From Panorpa germanica (Eukaryota; Arthropoda; Insecta; Mecoptera; Panorpidae): DNA of 64,000 nt. Location of the stretch: contig OY783212.1 of assembly GCA_963678705.1 (NCBI GenBank), positions 7,502,001 to 7,566,000 of the forward strand, in the 5' to 3' direction. The notes beneath the pieces are model-generated. The model saw only the letters and a program-made list of their open reading frames with translations, made no database searches and was not told the origin of the DNA. Positions 34,201 through 48,956 of this stretch are shown piece after piece (within the stretch, counting starts at the first letter, position 1; each line of letters starts with the position of its first letter). The position numbers and the translations under genes were made by a program.

Positions 34201-36372
34201 GTTTGGGGAGAATTGGAAGCTTGAGTAATGAAACGTAAAATGTAACAAGTAAAAAGTGTAGATAATAAAACTTTCGGCAGTAATTTTAGGACAGATACTT
34301 TAACAACTATTTCAATAGAAGCTTCAAGCTTTTAAACTTTTATGTAAATAAAGATTGGAAAAGCTAGTAGATTTTGAAGTAAACCAAATAGTTGTTGATC
34401 ATCATTGAACAATAGAGTTATTACTATATTCATACCAATCTGCATACTTCAAGAACCGATAGATTAGTTGTAAAACAAGTCTAGTCTAAACTAGTAAGAT
34501 TGTTAATAAATCCACTAAAGCAATAAAAAGGAAAAAATTTGTATTTGTTAAAGTTATTAAGAGATGAAGGAAGATGTGCTAGCAACATTCATATATTTTC
34601 ATTCGTAGCATAGACTGACGCTTTTTAGACATACTGTGATTTGTTTGCTTTAAGTTTTATTCCTAAATATATTTCTTTAAGTATAAACATAAAATTTGCC
34701 TGCGTGAGTACGCAGAACCTATAAAGAATACTGATGAATTGAGTTACATGTTACTTCGGCTTGGACATGTTGTACAACCTCTTCCAACACATGTTGATGT
34801 CTACTGATGTAGACAACGCATTTAGAACTAATTTTCCTTTATTTTTCGTTTAACCGATATGTTTAATTCGACCAGCGTTACGGATTAGTATATCACTTTT
34901 TTTATTATTCATAATTTCTCGGGCTTCCTAGGCATGTAGCCTTTTATCGCCCCTAATAATGCTCTGATTTAACTTTAACTTTACTTTAACTAAACTTTAT
35001 ATCCCGACAACAAGAATGATCTATTTATCGCCACTGCTGTTATAAATTTCGATTTCGCAATTAATGTTTATGTGAACAATATGTAAATGTGATATAAAAT
35101 GGCCTCTTGGAACTGGTGTTCATTTAACCAGGTCTCTTATTCAGTCCACAAAAGATAATGTTTCTTTAAATAAAAATTAATCCACCCGGTACATTTCTAC
35201 AATTACAAAACAAAAATGATAAAAAAAAAAAAAATGAAAAAAACATTCTGCGGTAATACTCCGAATTATGGCAACATAATTTATATTTTCTTTCCTTTCT
35301 AATTAAGTAACTTATGTTTATTTTTTCCTCTTTTACAATTTTTAGGGCTTCTTTTGTTTATGGGTAAGATGCCGCTCGTTATACATATATTGTCTGTTAA
35401 GACATCGCCGACGACCGTGTCTTCAAGGTCGTTTGGTTATTATATAGGATCTTGTCATAACCGAAGACTCCTTACGTTCCCCGAAAGCCCCTGCTTCACG
35501 ATAAACCTTTTAATAATCTAAAATAGATACGAAAGATAATATTTTAAAATATAAATTAATATCGATGTTTAAATTAAGTTCATAATTCTTTAGACTTTTT
35601 TTATAATAAGCTGGCGCCTTTTTTTTCTTTACAAAATTTATAATAGATATTTATATCTTTTGGTATAATACATAATGGGCTTAATTAAATATTTTTAATT
35701 TGAAATAGAGCTTCTTTAGAGACCTGCCCATGTTAAGTTTTGTTTAACATCAATTATAATTACTTCGTGGTTTTCTACGACCAACATAATTCAAATGAGG
35801 GAACAGATAAATTACAAATATATTCATGTGCGGATGATACTTTACAACTAGCTGCCGGATTTAAACTAAACAGGAGCTTTTGTGTATTTATTCAAAAAAA
35901 TGTTTAAAATACATTCTCACGCATTTTATAAAAAGTTGAGTACAAGTTTTTCTAATAACGGTGTTGCTTTTAAATAATTTATTATCCCTCTTTTTATAAA
36001 AAGCCATATAAATACATTTTTCGGCCATATAAATACATACATAAGTTTTTATTTCAGTATTTAATTACAAGACTTATTTAATTAGGTTGTTTTTAAAGCT
36101 TCTATTATGAAAAAGTAAATAACACAATGAAAATTCTTTTTTTTTTGTAAATTTTTCTTCAAAAACGAACAAAAAGGGTAAATTTTTAGTTTGCTGAAAT
36201 CCTAAAAGTGCGAGCTTTTCTGATGGATCAACATCAAAGTTGGATTCTCTAAGATCAACAGTGCAACAGGTTTAAGAATATGTTGTCTCTACTTAAATAT
36301 AAGATATATATAAGAACCAGCGAGTTACATTTTCTAAGATTAGTTATTAAGTTTATTTGCAGCGGTCTAACC
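34201..36372. other. Gene-free DNA upstream of the Sp gene
   Basis: Contains the family H retroposon at 34898-35018. A minus-strand frame without ATG (about 35423-35295, DTVVGDVLTDNICITSGILP and on to LLN-stop) lies upstream of it in the same orientation and may be part of the same element. Otherwise nothing is recognised. Confidence 0.5.
34898..35018 (-). repeat. Retroelement 3-prime end, family H, inverted copy
   Basis: The minus strand reads TTGTTGTCGGGATATAA, ATTAGGGGCGATAAAAGGCT, TAGGAAGCCCGAGAAATTAT and an A-rich tail, matching 28610-28715. Confidence 0.8.
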
Positions 36373-36582
36373 CAGTAAACATTTTGGAGTCACTTTGACA
36401 TCATATTGAAGATGCGTCTTGATTTTTTTGTCATAAAAGAGTTCATTTATAGTTCAGTTTCTCACATTTTTTCATATACTTTATCGGCTACAGATGACGG
36501 AACCACTCCACCTGTCGGAATACAAATGAAGATAAAGTTGATGCGAACTATAATTGAAGTGAAATAGTGATAGAAATGTCAC
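36373..36582 (+). repeat. Dispersed repeat family F, fuller copy
   Basis: Starts CAGTAAACATTTTGGAGTC and ends GAAATAGTGATAGAAATGTC. It matches 13587-13705 at both ends but has about 90 more bp in the middle. A family D fragment follows at once. Confidence 0.85.
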
Positions 36583-36614
36583 TAAATAGGGCACTTCACC
36601 AAATTGTTTACTGG

Positions 36615-36732
36615 TAAGTCACATATATGAGGCCAAGACACCACAAAAACTGCGAACATAGTAGAAGGTATAATATAGATAGAACTCAGCATCAGAAATA
36701 AGCCCATGTTACACAAATTAAATAAAGACATA
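36615..36732 (+). repeat. SINE-like repeat family D, 3-prime fragment
   Basis: TCACATATATGAGGC, AACATAGTAGAAGGT, ACTCAGCATC-GAAATA and AAATTAAATAAAGA match the body and tail of the copy at 22461-22715 (inverted). Confidence 0.7.
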
Positions 36733-39236
36733 TTATAAATAAATACATGTTTTGAAATCATTATGGAATAAAGGGCAATAATTGAGAAGTCAGCTTATTT
36801 GCTTCTTATTTTCTATTTGCTCCCTTATGCGGAGTGAAATGAATATTACTAGACAATGAATCTATGTTTTCTTGTTAAGCCGGTTCCAGACGATGCGGTG
36901 AACGTTTGATTCAAATGCTTTCCTCCAAATTGTGAGTCAAATATTGGAAGATTGACATGGCAAGTTTCCTGCTACACGGTGGAACGAATGCATGATCCGA
37001 ATGATTTATTTATTTAATTAATTTGTTGATATTATTGACACTGACACTCTTTAACAAAAACTTTCAAGTAAATAAATAAACTTTCAAGTATAAAACCTTC
37101 CTGTGTTGGACGATTCGTGCAGCAGTGCATGATATGGGGATCAAGTGTGTCGTAAGGGTAGAAAAATCACTTTTGACGAGGATAGAAAGACCGACAACAG
37201 CCCGAACTTCTTCCAACATGAACGTTGGACACACTTAGTTCCAGCATCGGCCACAGGTGAGGTAAGGTGTTCGTAGCATCGTTTGTCGCCGGTTTTATAG
37301 GATTATTAAGTTTTTCGTTAAATGTAATTCAAGATAAGGAACTTGGTTTTGAATACCATAAATACGAGTATGCCTAGATAATTTATAATTCGCCTGTTCA
37401 AACTGAAGCTGGTGGTTGACGTGGCAGAGACAATGGTGGAAGTAGAACGATTGCACAACATGTAGTATAAAGATCAACCGACCATTCTCTGCAGCGCTTT
37501 GGCCTTGTTTTATTATAATGACCCAACCGTCCATTTTATCCTTTCATTTCCAATTCTATTATAAACATTCTTATGAGATATCAGAAACGAGGCGAAAAGT
37601 ACAACAAAAGAAAACAACATAATAAAAGGCACAACCAGAAACATTGAAGGACAATGAAGAAAATTATACGATAAAAGAAGGAAAATAAAACATCTTCTTT
37701 CATTGTTTTTCCTTCTATTTTTATGGTTACTAAAACAACACTAGCGTTTTATTCGAGGTTTTTCTTTTTATTTTGGTTAGATTTGATTTCAGTGTTTCAA
37801 AAATTCATTGCCATGGAAAGAATGTCGTAATACCAACGCCCACTTCTTTGTGATTGGCGGTTGTAACGACAATTCCCGAATCTCTTTAGCTACACGAATC
37901 AGAATCTGTGCTGTATCTGTCACGATGCTGTGGTGTGAGGTATCTTTAAAGATATTGATCTCATTCGAACCGGCTTGAAACAATGACAACTATTCCTTTG
38001 TAGCACGAAGACGCAACCAATAAATCCAGTCATGTGTTACAGTAATGCAACAGGGATGCATAACCTTTAAGACAAATGGTTCAAAGAAAATAATGTTCTA
38101 CAATGAATGTGTTTCATTAATTCTATGAAGACTTGCATGTGCAGAAATCTTCTAGGAATTCCATGGCTGACTAGGATTGGTTCATAGTTCTGTACTTATT
38201 AATGAATTTATAATTTATGTAGTAACGAACGATTGTTTATTGATTTAAAATACCCATCCAAACCAACCAAGGAACTGTACTTATTTGGAACGTCATAAGA
38301 ACCAAAAGAAACAATTGAAATACTCATACAATGATGCGAGGCAATAATCTAAATGTAGTTGACTATAAACATGATCCAAATAGTAAAAATATCATCAGTC
38401 ATTCAATATTTTAATTACCATAAGTAATTAACTAAATAACCGCTAACATTTTTTGAACAGTTAACATGAAAAACATGTTGCACATATTTTATTTGAATAC
38501 AAACGAAAACAATGCATGTAGACATGTAGTGGAATATAATATTAACATATTCATAAGTATTCCGTTTTCAGAATTCTCCCGTTCCTAGAATCCAATCTCG
38601 TTTTATTTTATTTCGATTTGTTTCCACAACAGAGGTCATTATTTCCGAGTGTACAACTGTAGGAATAAGTTGAAATCATCATGCCATTCCTCGATGAATC
38701 AAGTTTCAAGTATAAATATAACGAAATAGCTAAATAATTGTGTTGTTGTTTCCTTCATTACTTCCCTGGCTTTGCAGTTTGCTCACAACAAGTACCAACT
38801 CTCTAAATGCGAATGTTGCTCGTTACTGACTTCAATGTTGATAGATACTACAGCAGAATGAATAGAGTGGTAATGACTTGTGAACTTGATCATTTCAACA
38901 GCCATATAATAGTCAGCTTACTTTATTCTTCTGTAGAATCGCACCAGCGCATTAGCCAATAGTAATGAGAATAATTATGTCGTTATGTTACCAACATTGT
39001 TTCTGCATTTGTTCTGATGTAATAAAAAGAATATTTTTATTGTTTATACGTGACGCGATGGACTTGGATTGTTCTTTGACGTCTTCTGCTTAATTTGCAA
39101 ATTATTGTTAGTGTAAAATAGAAAAATAATCAGATTTTTTGTTCTACGAGGAAAAATTGCTGTCAAAAATGATAAAGCACGTAACGGTCTTTATGTCAAA
39201 AGAGGAAGAGTTAATTTTGCATGAAAATGAATCTTA
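36733..39236. other. Gene-free DNA with one coding-like frame
   Basis: The 37789-37989 minus-strand frame (about 65 codons, DTAQILIRVAKEIRELSLQ and following) has less AT-rich, protein-like content but no ATG, and a stop lies directly upstream. It may be a decayed exon or transposon fragment. No other gene is seen. Confidence 0.45.
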
Positions 39237-39534
39237 TGCGTCGTCCACATCAGTGCGACACCAACAATTATGTTTCATTTACTGGGCTTGAAGAAGACTC
39301 TACAAGAATTGTGAATATACTGACAGGCAGTGTAAAAAATTCAATATAATAAAAATACCGTAATGCGTTGTAAAGTTTTAAAGGTATCATATATGAATAT
39401 GAATGTCGCATTGGTTTGAATCATAAAAGTTCAATAAATTTAGTACACTTATTTCTCAGAGACATCAATCTATGAATGAAACTATATCAATGTTAGATAT
39501 CGCATGTTAGTGTCGTACAAATGTGGACGACGCA
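39237..39534. mobile_element. 298-bp MITE with 29-bp inverted repeats and TTA duplication
   Basis: The left end TGCGTCGTCCACAT-CAGTGCGACACCAACA and the reverse complement of the right end agree at 25 of 29 positions. TTA flanks both sides (39234-39236 and 39535-39537), as expected for a PIF/Harbinger-type element. The interior has no transposase. A related right-hand part lies at 63801-63909. Confidence 0.85.
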
Positions 39535-39537
39535 TTA

Positions 39538-41175
39538 TACACACTTGACATTTCAAACTATGTACTACTGCACACGATGAATTAATATTTTCTTATCAAC
39601 TTTATCAATAATGAATCTTATTAATTACAAATGTTAACATAAACTCTCATCGTACGCTATAAGTTTCTCCAGCATGAAATATCTTCATACATTATATTCC
39701 GATTCACATTATAATTATAAATTTTAATTAATACGATATTCAACAATTTTCCACATCATTTTAATTTTCAATACAAAACTTGTTTTTATATGCCAAGGTC
39801 TGAACAATTTCTCATTATTCACTTATTCTTAAGTTGGTATGTACCAAGGTATATAATGTTAGCAAGGATTCTCAAACTACTACGCGTAGATTAATTTCAT
39901 TGAATTCAAAACGCATATCAAAAGTTAAAGTGGAGAATCAGTGCCGAATTAGCCATATATAAGAAGTAGTAAATGCTACGGGCCCGCGCATAGTAAAGAA
40001 TATGTTCAGCTTGTAAAATTTTGGTTTAAATATTTTTCTTCAGATCTAGCATTACATAGCACAGACCCGAGAGGAGAGACACTGGTTTTCTGCTTACTTT
40101 CAAAATATTTTACCTATTACTTCTTTATCTTTACTATTTCCTTACTTAAAAAAAACTTTAAACCACAGTAAAAACATATTTATTTTACGTAAAATAATAA
40201 AATACAGCTACATTACGAAACTACCAAGCAGTCCTAAGAAATTTTATGAGTATCAACTGCAATTTTATAAATTGTAATGCCGGTAGTTCACTCTCGGCGA
40301 GACATTTGTAAAAATATTTGTCGATGTGCCGAGAATGAACATGTCTATTGGTCTCGCCTCTCGTTTGCTTTGACTTTGTAACGCTCATGAACCGAAACAA
40401 GCCAACACGAGGCGAGAGCTACAGTACACACTCGATCTCGGCGAGCCAGCTGAGGCACCCGGCAAAAGGGTAATGCACAAGCACTCGCTGTAACAAGTCA
40501 GCTACAAATATAATATAATTTCAATAATATTTTTGCTGGAGGCTCAGCACTGGCTAAAAGTGGCACTGGGGAGAATATATAAGTTTGAGGATCCCTGGTG
40601 TATAGTATATATCAATATATAGACTATCTAACCTCACTTTTAGTACAACATACTCGTATTTGTATAGTTCAACTTTAACTAAAGGTAAATAAGGTATAAC
40701 ATACCGTGGTTTTTTTGACGTTTAAACTGCTGTTTTATAATTAAAGCAATTAATTATACGGTATGTTAATACTTGGTGAACACGCTGATAAATATTGTTT
40801 TAAACATAAAACAACTCTCTGCTGAATGCGAATAAAGTTTAAAGTTGGTTTTGTAGTCCGTACTTAAGTTGAAACACGAAAACACATGCACTAAACGTCT
40901 ATTAGCATGTAGGTACGTACTGAGAACGAACTACAACAGACAGATGCCATATGGTATGAACTTCATGTGAGTACCGAACAATATGCAATGTACAAAGCAG
41001 TTCAACTACATGTTAGAACCGAACCTGTGTATCAAGTATCTATTATATCTAGGTGTAGACAGTGCTGAACTTGAAATAATAATAATGGGTTCAAACTAAT
41101 AATTGTTTTAATTTGAATATATGTGCAATATTGTTATAGAGGTGCCATAACATCAGGCAAAATCTATAGTATCCA
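39538..41175. other. Gene-free DNA with a GC-richer hairpin patch
   Basis: At 40286-40340 the arms GTTCACTCTCGGC and GCCGAGAATGAAC form a 13-bp stem with one mismatch. It is followed by about 110 bp of higher GC content without a frame. Nothing else is recognised. Confidence 0.5.
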
Positions 41176-41323
41176 CCCAGATAAAAATGTAACGCTTAAA
41201 TTAGCTTGTGTAGTACGCTTTGCACACTGCGTTACAATTTCTATGTGAGAAGTAGAAAATCAACCACGAAATTAGCTTGTAGCAAGCTTAAAAATTACTT
41301 TCCAATACAATTCTCTACCTGGG
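41176..41323. mobile_element. CCCAG-ended MITE, family I, copy 1
   Basis: The ends CCCAGATAAAAATG and CTCTACCTGGG are inverted repeats. The interior has AAATTAGCTTGT in direct repeat and CAAGCT. CA lies immediately outside each end. Two relatives are at 43706-43855 and 57908-58253. Confidence 0.75.
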
Positions 41324-43705
41324 CAGTCATACATTAGTGATTTGAAAGCCTCCCAAACTTTTCAGACCAGGGGTAATGACCATTCACTCCCTACCTCTTC
41401 TAAAATGTTTAAAACATAAGTATAAAAATTATATACGTCCCCCCACCCCTCCAGATGTTAATCAGACTATGGATAAATCCGCCACTGATTATCTGTGAAT
41501 TTAATTAGAATTTGCAACAAAAAAATAATTATAAGATCACGAATCACTTAATTATAGTATGTAATTATAAAAACTTTATTACACGTATGATTTCTTAATC
41601 AAATAATATTTTTAAATATTATTTGACAGTGTATCAAGTCAAGACAAAATCATTAAAAGTTAGTACTTATTGTTTAATTCTAAGGTCGCCGGTATGAGTA
41701 TCTGTGTACTTTGTTGTTATCTATTTCATGCATTTTTCAGTTAAGTAATCAGTTAATTGAAATTTCTGCATAATATTAAGTTTATAACTTCATAAGTAAC
41801 ACAATGCATTTAATTAGTATATACATATACATGTGTGAGTGTATGTTAATTATTATTAACATTTTTCTTTGTAAAACAAATGAGTTGCATGATTTACTCG
41901 TATTGCATTTTATTTAAATTTTTGTAACACTTTTATTAAACTTATATTAAGAAGAATTAAATAACTATGCAATTTTATTTGTTTAATATTTCAAGAAGAA
42001 TGAAAAGCACTACCCTTGCGCGCCGTTTTAAATCCCAGCCGTGCGACCCAGGTTGAACCTGGGAGGTGAAATGTATATGAATCTTAAAAACCTTAATATT
42101 TTATTAAGCTAAGTTTTATTTAACATAAATACCTTTTCCGGGTTATTAGAAGCATGTATATCTCTTTTTTGATTTTCTAAAGTCTTAAGAAGACCTTTTG
42201 AATGATTAAATCAAAATCCCAGGTATGAAATTATCTTGCAATGCAGTTTGATACATGCTATCTTAGTACAAGATAATTCCGAGGGTGATTTTCTACCCTT
42301 TCAGACTAAATATTACTACAATAAAAGTAATTGGACTAGCTCCAAAATGTTATAGATTTCTACGAATTCGAAGCAATTTTAAAATTTCATATAACATTAT
42401 TCGTTCCAAAGTGCTCCCACACATGAACGACTAGAAAGTCTAGACTTTCCTTTCGCGACAAGTCGACAACCCTAATGTTGACGCACATTAGACGATTATG
42501 ATACCAACCCCTTGTCGGTTCCAAAACCACAACCACTCCATGATATTTGTTTATAACGCCAAGCCCCACCAAAATCAACCCGCAGTATTACAGGAGTACG
42601 TGCTAACACGGCAAATGGGACAGCTGTTAGAATTAGGGTGGTTGTTTGAAGGCGGTGGGCGAAGGGGAAACATAGCCGGGAGGGCCATCTCTAGAAGCTG
42701 TTGTCATAAACAAATATTTACATTCTACTGACGGGCGTATAAACCTTGTTAATTATTAGTTACACGCAATTATGTGAGGTAAGTATAAAACACATGTCGA
42801 GGGAATGGAATGGAGGTTAGGGTGAAAGAAACAAGCGATTTGATTTGTATGGAATGGCTGATTGGAAAAATTTATTGGTTTTAACTACCAATTAATTATT
42901 TTTAAATTATTGCGATTGTTTTATGGTTGTCAGAGCATATGCGAATCGACAGACATTTATGGAGCTGGTACTGATGGCCATAAATCACGGATACGTCTTT
43001 ATGGAATCAAGAAAGAATTCTATGCGATAGATTGATGATTATTGTTCTAAATGAATGTAGCGTTTTTATCAAATAAGAAATCAAATTAGTCAGGAAAGCA
43101 AAGCGTTACGAAAATATACCTGGGAACTTGTCTAATAATCATTTTTTAAATAAATTCCTTATTGGCAATACAGCAAATATTTGTTTTTCTGTTATAACAC
43201 AAAGATAAATCATGAAAGGGTATTTGATTGATTGGAACTGATTGAGGAATTGGTATTTATGTAAATATCAGGTAAAAATCTACCAAAGAATAGCGAAGAT
43301 GAATTTTGTAGAAAATTCTAGATATATTTTAATTTTTTGACGTATATAGGCATTATATGAGAAAGGAGAGACTAGGAGAAACATCAGGGGAAAATGTTGT
43401 CGGTGTACAATATTGTTGCCAGATATAACTATTTCCTTTCGATTCACAATCATTGCCTCTGGCAATATTTTTATTAGTTAACAGTATAGTTTTGTTGTAA
43501 ATAAGTTAGGTAAGTTTACTCCAAAGCTGTAAATTTTAAACGACAAAATGGCCAGCTCTTGTTAAAATTTTAACGCTTATTGGAAGTTAAATTAAGTATT
43601 GTTAAGTTATTTAATAAATAAGACAATAACATTTCAAAGTAGTCGTAAAATATTAGTGCGCAAGTCTGCCTGGATTTATTATGAACTGACTAGAGCTAAG
43701 GTTTC
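41324..43705. other. Gene-free DNA
   Basis: Perfect palindromes are at 41599-41626 (13-bp stem TCAAATAATATTT) and 42047-42063 (CCCAGGTTGAACCTGGG). A G-run-rich stretch lies at 42637-42690. No coding gene recognised. Confidence 0.5.
41599..41626. repeat. Perfect 13-bp stem hairpin
   Basis: TCAAATAATATTT and AAATATTATTTGA with a TT loop. AT-only composition lowers its significance. Confidence 0.7.
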
Positions 43706-43855
43706 CCCAGGTTGTAATTAGGTAGTAGTAAACGAACAATTGCACTACTAGCTAAAAACAAGTAACATATCAGAAGAAGAAAATAAATCTTGGAATTTAG
43801 TTTGTGACAAGATAGCAAGTATGATCCTTGCTTTACAAGAAAATTTCTACCTGGG
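43706..43855. mobile_element. CCCAG-ended MITE, family I, copy 2
   Basis: Starts CCCAGGTTGTAATTAGG and ends AAATTTCTACCTGGG. TC lies immediately outside each end. Interior words (CTAGCTAAAAACAAG, GATAGCAAG) resemble the other copies. Confidence 0.7.
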
Positions 43856-46281
43856 TCGAGTTTCGTGGGTCCACTACTTCGATTAACGGTTCCCCTTTGA
43901 TGGTATTCTTGTTTCTATTTCTACATAAACTATTAGAAAATGGTTCAAAAGTTTTGTGACATGCCCAAAACATACTTATATTTATTGTCTTATTGATTAC
44001 AACATTAGGGGAAAATATCCTTCTACACAAAATCATTAAAGCATGTAGAGTTCTTGGCAAGGGGGACAGAAAGACACCTACAATTCGTTTGTCTCTGGTG
44101 GTCACATTATTTACCATCGTTCATGTGCATGGACGCATGCTAGTGTTGAAGCCATTTATGTGTTTAACAATATTACAGCTAGCTGTGCAACATAGTCACG
44201 CCGTGCCACCACATCGTTTCGTGGTTTAGACCGCGTCTGCGTTGCACTGCGCGTTATAGGGTCAAAGTAAAATAACATTTTACATTGTGGGTAACAAAAC
44301 ACTTAGAGGTGGCGTTGAAGCATGACTTGACTCTTGCCATGTGGCTTAACACAATACAAGCCGCAATAACGTACATGTTTCAACGTGTCAGTGGCGCCTC
44401 TTCATGATAAATGCGACAACACGTTGAAATGTTGTGGTGAACGCAGTGGAAAATACTACGTAGACTTCCGTATGAAATAACGACAACTGTACTACTACCA
44501 TCAGCTTTGTAGATGAAGGACGAACATAGGACTATGCTTCGTCAATTAATTTACAAAAATAGAATTATTGATTCGTAAATATTTATTAAAATCGAAGAAT
44601 TTAGTGAGTGTTTAAATTATATTTGATTCACATTACTTTAATATAAAGTAGTACAATGTAACATAGAGATAACTCGAGCTATTAAAATAGAAGAATATCT
44701 AACAAGATTTTCTATAGCAAACTAATAGAGATTGTAGAGAATATTTATCAGAATTTTAGTTCATTACATGAACAACACTTTAATTTTTTTTTAAATATAT
44801 AGGTGATGTTGTTGCATTAATTTACAGTGCCCGCCATTTAGGCCGTGTCTCGTATACTCAATACCTTGAATCCTAATTTAGCAAACTTCTGACAAACAAG
44901 ACAAATGATTGCAATATCGCATCACTTAATTAGTTCGTAGAATGACATATAGATAACGCCACTATAAGCAAATTCATATGAATTTTAGATAGTACCAACT
45001 TTTAAACGATATGTGTCGAAATTTCATGCTATTCCGAACATTAGTTTACAAGTTACAGTGGTATTAGTGATGCTACTCAAACCAATGGAAAAATCTAAAT
45101 TTTGAGTGTTGATAAAAACATAAGATTTTAATGGAAAAAATATAGAGTCCGAATAACACTTGCCAAGCCATTGCTCTGCTTAAGCGGGTATTTTTTCTAA
45201 TGTAACTTTTGAACTAATGATCAGAATGTCATGAAACTTTGAGACATATAGTTTGAAGGTTGGAACTATCTAAAGGTTATATAGATTTGTGTGAAGAAAT
45301 ACATTTCTTTCGAAAGCAATAAACGTGAAGTGTTTTTGACGAGAACCCTCCAATGGTCAATCCCGCCAGTACACTTTAGTTCTCTTACACTTAGATATAT
45401 CCAATAGGAAAACTTATTACCCATCTTTCCTAAGAAATGAGCAAGAATAATTAAGAGACAGTAATATCCTAACAATGATCTCACTGTTCATTTTGATCCA
45501 AATTTTGATACAACTTCCTTCACATTTCACAGTTATTTACACACTCGTCCATCTTTAATCTGTTACTCTACGTTCCAGTCATTAGTAAACTGAACAAACA
45601 ATTTAAAATTCGTCGTGGAATAAACATCAGCGTAGAACAAACTAATCTTAAAATAATTGGTGACATTTTAAAAGACATTTATCAAACATTTACAACGAGA
45701 AGAGCAGCCAACATGACAGACCTGTTTCACCAAAGATTAAATTTATTGGATTCGTAGCAAATTACCCGAAAAATGTTTAAATATTTCAAATCCTGCAAAT
45801 TAAGTTGGCATGGGTAAGCAAAGGACAGTAAATCGGATAAAAGAATCTGCATTGCAAACACGGGGTATTGTTGCTATTGTTAAAGAGTAAATCTGTATTG
45901 TTATTGTCATCAAGGATGTACAGTACCTTAATGCAGATTACAAATTGTTGTCACAGAAAGATAGGTTGGTTTTGACTAGAACTTTAATAAGAACAATTAC
46001 AAGTTTACAAACAAGAAGAATAATACTTGTTCGAAAATATTAGAATGTTAAGATATAACAATTCGGAAAATGGAATGTTGGTATTATGCATTATGAGGAT
46101 AAAGGTCCTTTATTCTCTTCTTAAATGGCGCTACAAAGTTTCAGAGAATAAAACATTCATAGCTTGTATAGTTCTAAAAATGAATATTCTAGTAATTCGC
46201 TTTACATGTTAAGGACCAGCCATAATTACGTCACATGCAAAGGGGTAGTAGTCATAAGCTTTACACATAACATTACATATT
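43856..46281. other. Gene-free DNA with a hairpin-bearing GC-richer patch
   Basis: At 44150-44470 base composition rises and TTTCAACGTGT (44378-44388) pairs with ACACGTTGAAA (44419-44429). Frames at 43993-44229 and 45266-45484 show no domain. A transposon-like end (GGACCAGCCATAATTACGTC) lies at 46211-46246. Confidence 0.5.
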
Positions 46282-46510
46282 CTATGTATATTCATATATG
46301 CTCCATAAAGTGAAAAAAATATCCTGTACATATATTACATATACATGAAATGAATAAACATGACAGTACATAGCATGTAGCAATGTTTGAATATTAACAT
46401 ACTTTTGCATTTTCACATACACGTGACATACAGTGTAGGTTTTACATTACAACAGCATATACATAGGATATGCAATATACATGAATGTATATATCTTGAA
46501 TATAGTATGT
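46282..46510 (+). repeat. Dispersed repeat family A, copy 2
   Basis: ATTCATATATGCTCCATAAAG, AATATCCTGTACATAT, AACATGACAGTACATA, ACATACAGTGTA, AGCATATACATAGGATATGC and GAATATAGTATGT align with copies 1 and 3. Confidence 0.8.
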
Positions 46511-48084
<1,574 letters not shown>

Positions 48085-48740
48085 ATATTATTTATATGTA
48101 TAATAACATAGCTTAAAATGTGATTAGTTCCATGTATTTATCAAGTTGGCTCGAGTTTTGTTAGTCGGTGGTCGTCGAGACTCGAGTCTCGTGGTCCTAA
48201 AAACTTTTATAACTTTTTTAATAAAAACTGAACTCAACAAAAGTTTCTGAGCCTTAATTTATTTTATAAAGTCATTAGAATGAAAGTAATAATAAATAAT
48301 AATACAAAAAAAAACACAAAACGTAATAGTTATATACTCGTACAAATGCATATCGACAACGGCATCGTTAACGACACTTTATAATCTATAATTAGATAAA
48401 ATAAATATATAAAAACACTTAAAACTAATAGAACATATCATAAACAATATTAGATTTAAATTAGCTAATTATAAAATACTAAAATTGTTTGGATTATTTA
48501 TATCTTTATCATTTTCAATTTATTTGTACGGAACGAGCAGTGAAAGTGTTTTTGTGGAAATGTAACACAGAGGTGCATCAAGAGCTGCTCACATAAAATG
48601 GCCACTAAAATAATCTTTTTTTTTCGATCTATCGTAAAAATACAATTGTATTCAGTCAAAATTTAGATTATGCCTAAAGCACTGTTCGTATTAATCTACA
48701 AACGCGTTTCCTTTATCAAAAAAATATTAGATATTCCCTT

Positions 48741-48956
48741 CATAATGTGAAAATAATAATAATAAATAATAATTTAATAGTATGTTGCATATACATTGCT
48801 TATAGTATATGAAATTAATAAACATGACAGTACATACTTTGCAGTTACCTTTGCTTTTGCACATACATATGACATTCAGTGGATATAAGATATGCAATTT
48901 ACATTAATGTATATACGTTGAATATAGTATGTTTATTCAAATGTTTTCTGCGCAAT
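48741..48956 (+). repeat. Dispersed repeat family A, copy 3
   Basis: CATAATGTGAAAATAATA, GTTGCATATACAT, AACATGACAGTACATAC, TTTTGCACATACATATGACA, GAATATAGTATGT and AAATGTTTTCTG match copies 1 and 2. It has an extra AAT-rich insertion near the start. Confidence 0.8.

Noticed and set aside
36896-37110. Inverted-repeat element between CCGGTTCCAGACGATGCGG and TTGGACGATTCGTGCAGC words
   Set aside because: The two words are similar but in direct rather than clear inverted relation, and no duplication flanks them.
42030-42063. Possible tRNA or SINE B box in reverse (GGTTCAACCTGGG)
   Set aside because: It is a perfect palindrome with no A box or cloverleaf partner.
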